Positions 7,556 through 13,332 of a stretch of DNA of 13,332 nucleotides are shown in pieces. The translations under genes were made by a program, and so were the position numbers. The DNA comes from Desulfobacterales bacterium (GTDB lineage: Bacteria > Desulfobacterota > Desulfobulbia > Desulfobulbales > Desulfocapsaceae). The stretch is from NCBI GenBank assembly GCA_013042695.1, contig JABDPQ010000204.1, positions 1-13,332 on the forward strand. Reading direction: 5' to 3'. The notes beneath the pieces are model-generated. The model was not told where the DNA came from. It was given only the letters and a program-made list of their open reading frames with translations, and did not search any database. Positions within the stretch are counted from its first letter, which is position 1, and every line of letters begins with the position of its first letter.

Positions 7556-7610
7556 GCAGATGGCCTATTGTTCAGGATTCATGGAGACGGTTAAATCATT
7601 ACTAGTAACA

Positions 7611-7678
7611 AAGTGCCGAAAAAGCAAGCCGACTATTGGGCACAGTGACGAATAATGGGCACTTGTTTTCGGCACCTC
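7611..7678. promoter_or_regulatory. Cluster of GTGCC-core repeats: candidate upstream activator sites
   Basis: Four copies of a GTGCC core lie in 68 bp. One is on the plus strand (GTGCCGAAAA, 7613-7622). Three are on the minus strand, with GGCAC at 7639-7643, 7658-7662 and 7671-7675. The outer two form a perfect 10-bp inverted repeat, GTGCCGAAAA (7613-7622) with TTTTCGGCAC (7666-7675). The cluster ends about 60 bp upstream of the sigma-54 promoter and lies 56 bp from the activator's start codon. That is where an enhancer-binding protein would act and could also control its own gene. Confidence 0.5.
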
Positions 7679-7735
7679 CGCTTCCTAATTCGAACAAATG
7701 ATTAAATTTCAAATAGTTAGTCTTTGTTGGTGAGG

Positions 7736-7752
7736 TGGCATGTAATTTGCTT
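7736..7752 (+). promoter_or_regulatory. Sigma-54 (-24/-12) promoter of the sulfolactate operon
   Basis: TGGCATG (7736-7742), four bases, then TTGCTT (7747-7752). The invariant GG (7737-7738) and GC (7749-7750) are separated by exactly 10 bases, as required. Only one base differs from the TGGCACG-N4-TTGCW consensus. Transcription would start near 7762, about 20 bases before the ATG at 7783, leaving just room for GAGGTG. The divergent neighbour encodes a sigma-54 activator, which strongly supports the call. Confidence 0.88.
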
Positions 7753-7782
7753 GGAATACAGGACCCAACCATGAGGTGAAAC

Positions 7783-9048
7783 ATGACAGTTGAGCTGAAG
7801 TATGGGCAAGGAACAATTGAGATAGCAATACCGGAGCTGGCAGTGGCTGATGTACTTGAGCCGAATCCGCTTCGCCCTGTTACCTCCATTGAGCAGGCCT
7901 TATTAGATGAACTGGCAAAACTCGAAAATGATGGTGCCGATCTGCTTCCTGAGATCAAGAGTAAAGAGACTGTTGCCATAGCTATTCCGGATGAAACCCG
8001 TCCGTTGCCCGTTATCAAAGTTCTGCCGCTGATCCTTGACTGGCTTTTTGCCAAGATTCCCGATTTACTCCCTGAACGAGTTACGATCGTCGTCGGGGGC
8101 GGTTTGCATCCGCCAGTTGACCAGGAAACGCTTGAGCGGCTCGTACCCCCGAAAATCGTTCAGGGATGCCGTGTGCTGGCACATGATGCACTTAACAGCC
8201 CAATGGTTGAATATGGAACCACCGAGCGGGGAACGCCGGTACATGTCAACAAGGCGTATGCAACTGCTGACTATAAAATAGTTATTGGTCAGATTGATCC
8301 TCATCAGTTTGTTGGGTTCACCGGTGGCTCAAAGGGCGTTGTCATCGGTTGCGGGGGTGAACCGACGATCGAGCATAATCACAGTCTGATGTTTCATGAC
8401 AATGCCACCGTAGGCGTTCTCGAAGGCAATCCGGTTCGTGAGGATTTGAACGAAGCCGGTGAAATGATAGGTATTGATCTCTCAGTTAACTTTGTGATGG
8501 CACCAAACAAAGATATCGTTCGGATCTTGGCTGGGCGTCCCCTGGATACCCTCAGGGAAGGGGCAAGAACATGCGCAGAGCTCTATGGTGTTGCAATTGA
8601 TGACTCATACGACATCGTGGTCGCCAGCTGCGGCGGTTATCCGAAAGACATCTGTCTCTACCAGGCCCAGAAGGGGCTTAACCTCGCATCACAGGCGGTA
8701 AAAGCAGGCGGTAATATTCTCTTGCTGGCTGCCACTCCCCAGGGTGTTGGGGACGATGTCTATTTTGATTACGTATCTCAGTTCACCAGTCCCGAAGAAG
8801 TGCTCGCTGATTTTCGCAAACAGGGCTTCAGGATGGGTGCCCATAAGGCCTATCTTTTTGGTCGTACACTGAGTCGTTTTGACGTGGCGGTCTTCTCCGA
8901 GCTTGATCCAGGTGTTTTACATAAATGTCACCTTCGTTCAGCTGACCCGTCCGAGGTAATAGAAGAATGGGTGGCGAATTTCGATGGCAGGCCCAGAATC
9001 GGAATAGTTCCGAATGCAAACACGACCTATTTCTACAAAAGCCAATAA
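7783..9048 (+). CDS. larA: LarA-family (DUF2088) nickel-pincer 2-hydroxyacid racemase, possible sulfolactate racemase
   Basis: A 421-residue protein of the lactate racemase (LarA) superfamily, which uses a nickel-pincer nucleotide cofactor to racemise or epimerise 2-hydroxyacids by hydride transfer. Residues expected for LarA are in register: PDETRP (69-74, cofactor phosphate/ribose contact), H109 in GGGLHPP (proton-transfer His), H174 in DPHQFVGFTGG, K184 in GGSKG (the Lys that carries the cofactor) and H200 in EHNHS (nickel ligand). The length is normal for LarA. It is first in an apparent operon with suyA and suyB, directly behind a sigma-54 promoter. A role in interconverting (S)- and (R)-sulfolactate so that SuyAB can use both is therefore an attractive inference. 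Cofactor synthesis genes (larB, larC, larE) are not in the window and would have to be elsewhere. Lactate, malate or another 2-hydroxyacid remain possible substrates. Start supported by GAGGTG 6-11 bases upstream. Confidence 0.9.
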   Translation: MTVELKYGQGTIEIAIPELAVADVLEPNPLRPVTSIEQALLDELAKLENDGADLLPEIKSKETVAIAIPDETRPLPVIKVLPLILDWLFAKIPDLLPERVTIVVGGGLHPPVDQETLERLVPPKIVQGCRVLAHDALNSPMVEYGTTERGTPVHVNKAYATADYKIVIGQIDPHQFVGFTGGSKGVVIGCGGEPTIEHNHSLMFHDNATVGVLEGNPVREDLNEAGEMIGIDLSVNFVMAPNKDIVRILAGRPLDTLREGARTCAELYGVAIDDSYDIVVASCGGYPKDICLYQAQKGLNLASQAVKAGGNILLLAATPQGVGDDVYFDYVSQFTSPEEVLADFRKQGFRMGAHKAYLFGRTLSRFDVAVFSELDPGVLHKCHLRSADPSEVIEEWVANFDGRPRIGIVPNANTTYFYKSQ

Positions 9049-9267
9049 TAACGTACCTTTGATGCATATAATGTTATACCGGGTCAACATCAACGAAGAA
9101 TCACTTCTCGATTGTCTGGCATCGGTCCGTAAAAGATGAAAAACAGATAGTAGCTAAAGAAGAAGCAGTAAAGAGGCGAACCGAAGCCGTATATCCGGCA
9201 CACGAAAAAGCAGATTGGATTCTGCATACTCGTTCGATTCATTTTTAACCAATTGTAGGAGGTATTT
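9049..9267 (+). other. 219-bp intercistronic region between larA-like gene and suyA
   Basis: There is no credible gene. It contains a TATAAT at 9067-9072 with no -35 partner, a 25-codon ATG frame (9063-9140) without a ribosome binding site, and a small hairpin (GCAGA 9210-9214 with TCTGC 9221-9225). The gap is long for an operon, so suyA may have an additional start or a processed 5' end here, but no clear promoter is seen. Confidence 0.4.
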
Positions 9268-9552
9268 ATGATACCCGATTTTTTAGTACACGAAGCTGCG
9301 GATGTCGTCGGCGTTGTGGTTGTTGAAGGTCTGAAGGCCGGCCAGGAGATCACCGGCTGGGTCATGAAAGAAGATGAGACCGTTTCGGTCAAGATTCTGA
9401 ATGACATACCGATCGGCCACAAAGTCGCACTGAAAGACCTTGCATCAGGTGACACGGTAATCAAATACAACACTGATATCGGCAAAGTTGTCGCTCCAAT
9501 CCAGAAAGGCGAGCATCTTCACGTCCACAACGTCAAAACAAAGAGGTGGTAG
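9268..9552 (+). CDS. suyA: (R)-sulfolactate sulfo-lyase, small subunit SuyA (SAF domain)
   Basis: A 94-residue SAF-domain protein, the small subunit of the altronate-dehydratase-like desulfonating enzyme SuyAB (EC 4.4.1.24), which splits (R)-3-sulfolactate into pyruvate and bisulfite. The sequence shows the SAF fold pattern: AADVVGVVVVEGLKAGQ near the start, a central IPIGHKVALKDL (47-58) and a C-terminal KGEHLHVHNVKTKRW. The IPxGHKVAL and HVHN elements are shared with the N-terminal part of UxaA. The separate small ORF and the KTKRW end are those of SuyA rather than of one-chain UxaA. An excellent AGGAGG lies 5-6 bases before ATG 9268. Its stop (9550-9552) is one base from the start of suyB, so the two subunits are translationally linked. 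Cytoplasmic. Confidence 0.87.
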   Translation: MIPDFLVHEAADVVGVVVVEGLKAGQEITGWVMKEDETVSVKILNDIPIGHKVALKDLASGDTVIKYNTDIGKVVAPIQKGEHLHVHNVKTKRW

Positions 9553-9553
9553 C

Positions 9554-10714
9554 ATGGAACAGAAATTTCTAGGATATCGTCGTGAAAATGGCCGGGTAGG
9601 TGTTCGTAACCATGTTATCGTACTGCCGCTGGATGATCTTTCAAACTCTGCCTGTGAGGCAGTTGCAAACAATGTAAAAGGCACCATGGCTATTCCCCAT
9701 GCCTATGGTCGATTACAGTTTGGTGAAGACCTCGAGCTGCATTTCCGTACCCTGATCGGTACCGGCTGCAATCCGAATGTAGCAGCGGTTATTGTGATCG
9801 GTATCGAGCCCCAGTGGACTGATCGCATTGTCCAGGGTATTGCCAAGACCGGTAAGCCGGTTGCAGGATTTGCCATTGAGCAGAATGGTGACTTCAACAC
9901 GATTTGTGCTGCATCCAATAAAGCCAAGGAGTATATGCACGCTGCCAGCGAGATTCAGCGCCAAGAGTGTGATATCAGCGAGCTGTGGGTTTCAACCAAA
10001 TGTGGTGAGTCCGATACCACATCAGGTATTGCAACTAACCCAACTGTCGGTAATGCCTATGACAAGCTCTATGAAACCGGTAACACACTTCTTTTCGGTG
10101 AAACAACCGAATTGACCGGTGGCGAGCATCTCGTGCTTGAGCGTTGCGCTAACGACGAAGTTCGCAAGGACTTCCAATTCTACTTTGACCGCTACGCAAA
10201 AGTTGTTGATGATAACAAAACAAGCGATCTTTCCGACTCGCAGCCGACCAAAGGCAACATCGAGGGCGGCCTGACCACGATCGAAGAAAAGGCACTCGGT
10301 AATATCCAGAAAATTGGTACCAAACCACCCGTCATCGGGTGCCTGGAAAAAGCGGTTGAGCCTACCGGGCCAGGCCTCTGGTTCCAGGACTCATCTTCTG
10401 CTGCAGCTGAGCAGGTAACGCTTTGTGCTGCCTCCGGCTTTGTCGTTCATTTCTTCCCGACTGGCCAGGGCAATATCATCGGCAATCCGATCCTGCCGGT
10501 AATCAAGCTCTGCTCAAATCCGCGCACCCTGAGAACCATGTCAGAGCATTTTGATGTTGATGTTTCAGGTCTTGTTCGACGTGAAATCAATCTTGACCAG
10601 GCCGGTGACAAACTGCTTGACATGATGGTCCGTACGGCTAATGGACGAATGACCGCTGCTGTAGTACTTGGGCATCGTGAATTCATCCTGACCAAGCTCT
10701 ATGAGAGTGCCTAA
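9554..10714 (+). CDS. suyB: (R)-sulfolactate sulfo-lyase, large subunit SuyB
   Basis: A 386-residue large subunit of SuyAB, homologous to the C-terminal part of altronate/galactarate dehydratases. Seen: GYRRENGRVGVRNH (7-20), the family's GRxGVRN hallmark; GTGCNPN (69-75); STKCGESDTTSG (147-158); SDSQPTKGNIEGGLTTIEE (227-245); EPTGPGLWFQDSSS (269-282); FFPTGQGNIIGN (300-311); and the end LGHREFILTKLYESA. The PTKGNIEGGLTTIEEK and SxELW-STKCGESD forms are those I associate with SuyB rather than UxaA. Cys72, Cys150 and Cys291 are candidate metal ligands. It yields pyruvate for carbon and energy and sulfite, which could be respired, assimilated or exported; no genes for that are in view. The frame is open upstream to an ATG at 9488, but ATG 9554 is preferred: AGAGGTGG lies just upstream and the longer form would overlap suyA by 65 bases. 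Confidence 0.9.
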   Translation: MEQKFLGYRRENGRVGVRNHVIVLPLDDLSNSACEAVANNVKGTMAIPHAYGRLQFGEDLELHFRTLIGTGCNPNVAAVIVIGIEPQWTDRIVQGIAKTGKPVAGFAIEQNGDFNTICAASNKAKEYMHAASEIQRQECDISELWVSTKCGESDTTSGIATNPTVGNAYDKLYETGNTLLFGETTELTGGEHLVLERCANDEVRKDFQFYFDRYAKVVDDNKTSDLSDSQPTKGNIEGGLTTIEEKALGNIQKIGTKPPVIGCLEKAVEPTGPGLWFQDSSSAAAEQVTLCAASGFVVHFFPTGQGNIIGNPILPVIKLCSNPRTLRTMSEHFDVDVSGLVRREINLDQAGDKLLDMMVRTANGRMTAAVVLGHREFILTKLYESA

Positions 10715-10726
10715 GGATACTTTTCT

Positions 10727-10744
10727 GCTGACCCCGGGGTCTGC
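10727..10744 (+). repeat. Strong GC-rich hairpin between suyB and the binding-protein gene
   Basis: GACCCCGGGGTC (10730-10741) is a perfect 12-bp palindrome, and GC pairs flank it after one T:T mismatch on each side. A second, less regular set of GCC/GGC pairs follows at 10744-10757. There is no U run, so it is not a classical terminator. In the 128-bp gap between an enzyme gene and a transporter gene it could stabilise the upstream message or adjust relative expression. Confidence 0.45.
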
Positions 10745-10842
10745 CTTGCCTGGCAGGCCTCGGAAGGGGCACAACAAACAAGTACGAAAAAGTAACAAAT
10801 TTTGGTCTAAAATGTAATTTAACATCAGCTATTAAGGAGATA

Positions 10843-11811
10843 ATGAAGATGAAACTGAATAAAGGATATTTAGTTGCATTTGTGTTGGTTTCAATTTTCT
10901 CGATCATGGCATCATCTGCACTGGCACAGGATTATCCCACAAAACCGGTAAATTACGTAATTCCCTTCGGTCCTGGCGGAGAGTCTGATATTACCGCTCG
11001 TCACCAGGCTCCTTTCTTCAAAAAGTTGTATGGTGAAGATTTAATCATCTCTTATAAACCCGGCGGCGGTGGTGCTGTTGGCTGGGCACAGCTGAATAAA
11101 ATGAAGGGGGACGGCTATAACATTATCGGCATCAATCTGCCTCATATCATCATCAAGCCGCAACAAAAAGATGTTGGTTTTAAGACTGAGGATATTACCG
11201 GCGTATTTATGTTTCATTACACACCGGATGCTATATGTGTAAATAAAGATAGTGAATTTAATACATTAGAGGAAATGATCGATTATGCTAAAAAGAATCC
11301 GGGTAAACTGACTTTCTCGGGTTCAGGCAAAGGAACAGCAAATCATCTGGCCCAAATCCGCTTTGATAAGATGGCTGGCATAAAAACGACCTATGTCGCT
11401 TTTAAGGGAACCGGAAAAGCGGTTGCGGCTCTTCTCGGCAACCAGGTACGGGCAGAGTGGGGCTATACCTCAGTCGGCGCCAAACAGGCCGAAAAGGTTC
11501 GCATGCTTGCCGTTGCTATGGAGAAGCGTCATCCAAAATTCCCGGATGTGCCGACTTTTAAGGAACTCGGTTTCGATCTGGTTTCCGGCGCCTATCGTGG
11601 CATCGCTGTACCAAAATCAACTCCTGAGGACGTGCGCACAAAATTGTCAGAGATGATTGGTCAGATTAATGCTGATCCTGAATTTATTTCGCGCATGGAA
11701 AATGACGGAATGGCGATGCTGGATGTCGACTACAAGGCCTACCCGGGCTTCATTAAAGAGATGTCGGGTATTTACCTGGAAGCTGCGCGTGAAGCAAACA
11801 TCATCAAGTAG
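10843..11811 (+). CDS. tctC: TctC-family periplasmic substrate-binding protein (tripartite tricarboxylate transporter)
   Basis: A 322-residue extracytoplasmic solute receptor of the TctC/Bug family. A signal peptide is evident: basic start, hydrophobic core, and an ALA site before QDYPTKP, so cleavage is expected after residue 28. The mature part begins with the family's YPTKPVNYVIPFGPGG, including the loop that binds a carboxylate. It then shows the NKMKGDGYNI segment, SGSGKGTANHLAQ, and VAFKGTGKAVAALLG, the usual binding-site stretches, and ends without a membrane anchor. A TctA-type permease follows. In described sulfolactate operons a transporter of this class (SlcHFG) is the proposed uptake system, so sulfolactate is the likely cargo here by context; sequence alone does not give it. 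AAGGAG at 10834-10839 is 3 bases from ATG 10843 and 9 from ATG 10849, so the later ATG may be the real start. Confidence 0.9.
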   Translation: MKMKLNKGYLVAFVLVSIFSIMASSALAQDYPTKPVNYVIPFGPGGESDITARHQAPFFKKLYGEDLIISYKPGGGGAVGWAQLNKMKGDGYNIIGINLPHIIIKPQQKDVGFKTEDITGVFMFHYTPDAICVNKDSEFNTLEEMIDYAKKNPGKLTFSGSGKGTANHLAQIRFDKMAGIKTTYVAFKGTGKAVAALLGNQVRAEWGYTSVGAKQAEKVRMLAVAMEKRHPKFPDVPTFKELGFDLVSGAYRGIAVPKSTPEDVRTKLSEMIGQINADPEFISRMENDGMAMLDVDYKAYPGFIKEMSGIYLEAAREANIIK

Positions 11812-11887
11812 GTCCCTGTTTTTAAGAACAATGAAAACGTGGGTTGCCTTAGCTATGAGCTGATTTAACTTTATAACGAGGAGCAAC

Positions 11888-11977
11888 ATGGCTGCCGTTG
11901 CAGCTTCTTTTCGCCCCCTGAATTTGGTTCAGGGCAATTGTTGTATGCTTTGGAGCTTCTGTTCCCATGTGCTGTAG
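11888..11977 (+). CDS. Possible 29-residue leader peptide before tctA
   Basis: ATG 11888 follows a strong GAGGAG (11878-11883) by 4 bases and opens a 29-codon frame ending at TAG 11975-11977. The peptide holds three Cys (NCC and SFCS), is fairly hydrophobic and matches no family I know. Its stop falls inside the second arm of an inverted repeat (11951-11982). It sits where tctB would normally be, but is far too short and has no TctB-like pattern of four membrane segments. It could be a translated leader, a tctB relic, or chance. Confidence 0.35.
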   Translation: MAAVAASFRPLNLVQGNCCMLWSFCSHVL

Positions 11978-11982
11978 CTCCA
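11951..11982 (+). repeat. Inverted repeat upstream of tctA
   Basis: TGGAGCT (11951-11957) and AGCTCCA (11976-11982) are exact reverse complements with an 18-base spacer. The repeat lies 29 bases before the tctA start and overlaps the end of the small upstream frame, so ribosomes on that frame would open the stem. No U tract follows. Confidence 0.35.
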
Positions 11983-12011
11983 TTATTGTGTTTTGAGAAG
12001 AGGTATGAAAG

Positions 12012-13332
12012 ATGCCAGGAATTGAACATCTGCTCTCGGCACTCACACTTATCAACGTATTCTTGGCTCTTTGCGGAGTCATTGCCGGCACTGTCATCGG
12101 CTCTCTGCCGGGCCTCACCGCGACCATGGCAGTTGCCGTTTTGGTACCAATCACCTTTTCCATGGAGCCGAGTTCCGCTTTAATCATGATGGGGGCTATT
12201 TATACGGGGGCCATTTATGGTGGTGCCTATTCTGCCATTTTACTCAATACGCCAGGAACTCCTTCGGCAATTGCCACGACCTTTGATGGTTTTCCCATGG
12301 CCAAAAAAGGGCAGGGGGACTTGGCAATTTCTCTTGCCTGTATTGCCTCGGTAACCGGTGGACTCGTTGGGGCCACCTTCCTGTTGCTGCTTTCTCCTCC
12401 ACTTGCCGAGGTTGCCCTTGCCTTTGGGCCCGTGGAATATTTCTGGTTGGCGATATTTGGCCTGACCCTGATTTCGGCTTTATCGGAGGGTAATCTGCTC
12501 AAGGGACTGATTGGAGCCTGCTTTGGATTGCTGCTCGCCTGTGTTGGTATTGCGGAGATCAGTGCCGATGTACGCTTTACCTTTGGCAACCAGGTGCTGC
12601 TCGGTGGTATCGAGACCGTATCGGCCTTGATCGGGCTCTATTGCGTACCGGTTTTGATTGACCTGGTGGCAACCCCCGATAGACATCTGAAGGTGACCCA
12701 TGAACCGCGGGGGTTCAGATTTCTGGAGGCGCTGGCTATTTCCTGGCGCACCAAGCTGAGTCTCTTACGCAGTTCGGTGATCGGCACACTGGTTGGAATT
12801 TTGCCTGGAGCTGGTGGGTCTATTGCCGGCTTGGTGGCTTATTCAGAGGCTCGTCGAACCTCTTCACGCAGCAAGCATTTTGGCACCGGAGAGCCGGAAG
12901 GGGTGATGGCAACAGAATCAGCCAACAATGCAACCGTAGGCGGTGGCTTCATTCCCACTCTTGTCCTGGGTATTCCTGGAACACCTCCTGATGCAGTTAT
13001 CCTCGGGGCACTATTGATTCAGGGGATACGAACAGGTCCCAGCCTGTTCACCGAAGGAGGTGGTTCGATTGTCTATACGTTCATCTATGGTTTGTTTCTT
13101 GCCACCTTCTTAATGCTGCCGGTGGGGTTGGTAATCGGCCGCTATGCTTACAAAACGATTATTACCGTTCCCAAAGCAATGTTAGTACCTGCGGTTGCTT
13201 TCATGACCATGATCGGCACCTATGCCATCCGCAATAGCATCTCTGACATCGTCATCATGATTCTGCTCGGCGTCGTTGGCTGGATCTTTAATCGATACGG
13301 CTTCAGCCCCTCTCCGATTGTTTTGGGCCTCA
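12012..13332 (+). CDS. tctA: TctA-family large permease subunit (3' end outside window)
   Basis: The frame is open from ATG 12012 to the window end (440 codons), encoding most of a TctA protein, usually about 500 residues with some 11-12 membrane helices. The duplicated signatures are clear: GSLPGLTATMAVAVL (30-44) with LNTPGTPSAIATTFDGFPMA (78-97) in the first half, and GILPGAGGSIAGLVAYSEA (262-280) with GIPGTPPDAVILGAL (from 320) in the second, plus GEPEGVMATESANNATVGGG between them. With the TctC-type receptor upstream it would take up a carboxylate, by context probably sulfolactate, driven by an ion gradient. The small TctB subunit is missing between receptor and permease; it may lie downstream of the window. 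AGAGG at 11999-12003, 8 bases before 12012, fixes the start. A 6-codon ATG frame (12005-12025) overlaps it. Confidence 0.93.
   Translation, partial: MPGIEHLLSALTLINVFLALCGVIAGTVIGSLPGLTATMAVAVLVPITFSMEPSSALIMMGAIYTGAIYGGAYSAILLNTPGTPSAIATTFDGFPMAKKGQGDLAISLACIASVTGGLVGATFLLLLSPPLAEVALAFGPVEYFWLAIFGLTLISALSEGNLLKGLIGACFGLLLACVGIAEISADVRFTFGNQVLLGGIETVSALIGLYCVPVLIDLVATPDRHLKVTHEPRGFRFLEALAISWRTKLSLLRSSVIGTLVGILPGAGGSIAGLVAYSEARRTSSRSKHFGTGEPEGVMATESANNATVGGGFIPTLVLGIPGTPPDAVILGALLIQGIRTGPSLFTEGGGSIVYTFIYGLFLATFLMLPVGLVIGRYAYKTIITVPKAMLVPAVAFMTMIGTYAIRNSISDIVIMILLGVVGWIFNRYGFSPSPIVLGL

Noticed and set aside
9063..9140. 25-codon frame between the larA-like gene and suyA
   Set aside because: No ribosome binding site and no recognisable product.
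9197..9211. Second -24/-12 promoter before suyA (CGGCACACGAAAAAGC)
   Set aside because: The GG to GC distance is 11 rather than 10 bases and the -12 part is AAAAGC instead of TTGC.
9488..9553. N-terminal extension of suyB from ATG 9488
   Set aside because: It overlaps suyA in another frame, its translation is low-complexity Ser/Thr, and ATG 9554 has a good ribosome site and begins the conserved sequence.
9268..10714. Split altronate dehydratase (UxaA)
   Set aside because: The two-gene arrangement, subunit sizes, the SuyA-type KTKRW end and the SuyB-type motifs fit sulfolactate sulfo-lyase better, and no uronate genes are nearby.
1..13332. CRISPR arrays, insertion sequences, tRNA or rRNA genes
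   Set aside because: No regularly spaced direct repeats, transposase motifs, terminal inverted repeats or cloverleaf-like sequences were seen.

Overview
The window (13,332 bp, moderate GC, AT-rich intergenic stretches, clear AGGAGG-type ribosome binding sites) looks like a Gram-negative bacterial chromosome. The gene content (sulfolactate sulfo-lyase, a nickel-pincer racemase homologue, a sigma-54 activator, tripartite tricarboxylate-type uptake) would suit an anaerobic, sulfite-using member of the Desulfobacterota or a similar sulfonate degrader. That placement is an inference; no phylogenetic marker was checked.

Left part (1-3270): the 3' end of nadB (L-aspartate oxidase) at the window edge, then about 440 bp without a convincing gene (a candidate extended -10 promoter, a perfect 9-bp inverted repeat and a short coding-like remnant). 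Next comes a two-gene unit: a MotA/TolQ/ExbB-type proton-channel protein and a MotB/OmpA-type partner with a long coiled coil. This is a stator-like complex of unknown output, followed by a candidate terminator.

Middle part (3274-7560): a DASS/SLC13-family anion transporter on the minus strand, divergent from a ComC-type member of the malate/L-lactate dehydrogenase (Ldh_2) family, best read as (R)-sulfolactate dehydrogenase. Convergent with it is a GAF-AAA+-Fis sigma-54-dependent activator on the minus strand.

Right part (7556-13332): the activator is divergent from an apparent operon led by a textbook -24/-12 promoter (TGGCATG-N4-TTGC, GG-N10-GC), with a cluster of GTGCC-core repeats in between that are candidate activator sites. 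The operon encodes a LarA-family (DUF2088) protein with all the nickel-pincer residues in register, SuyA and SuyB (the two subunits of (R)-sulfolactate sulfo-lyase), a TctC-type periplasmic binding protein and a TctA-type permease that runs off the window. The small TctB subunit is not found between the last two.

Working model: sulfolactate enters through the TctC/TctA system and SuyAB splits the (R)-enantiomer into pyruvate and sulfite. The described way to use (S)-sulfolactate is a pair of opposed dehydrogenases (SlcC and ComC) working through sulfopyruvate. Here no SlcC is visible, and a LarA-type nickel racemase is the first gene of the operon. The most interesting hypothesis is therefore a dedicated nickel-dependent sulfolactate racemase feeding SuyAB, under sigma-54 control.
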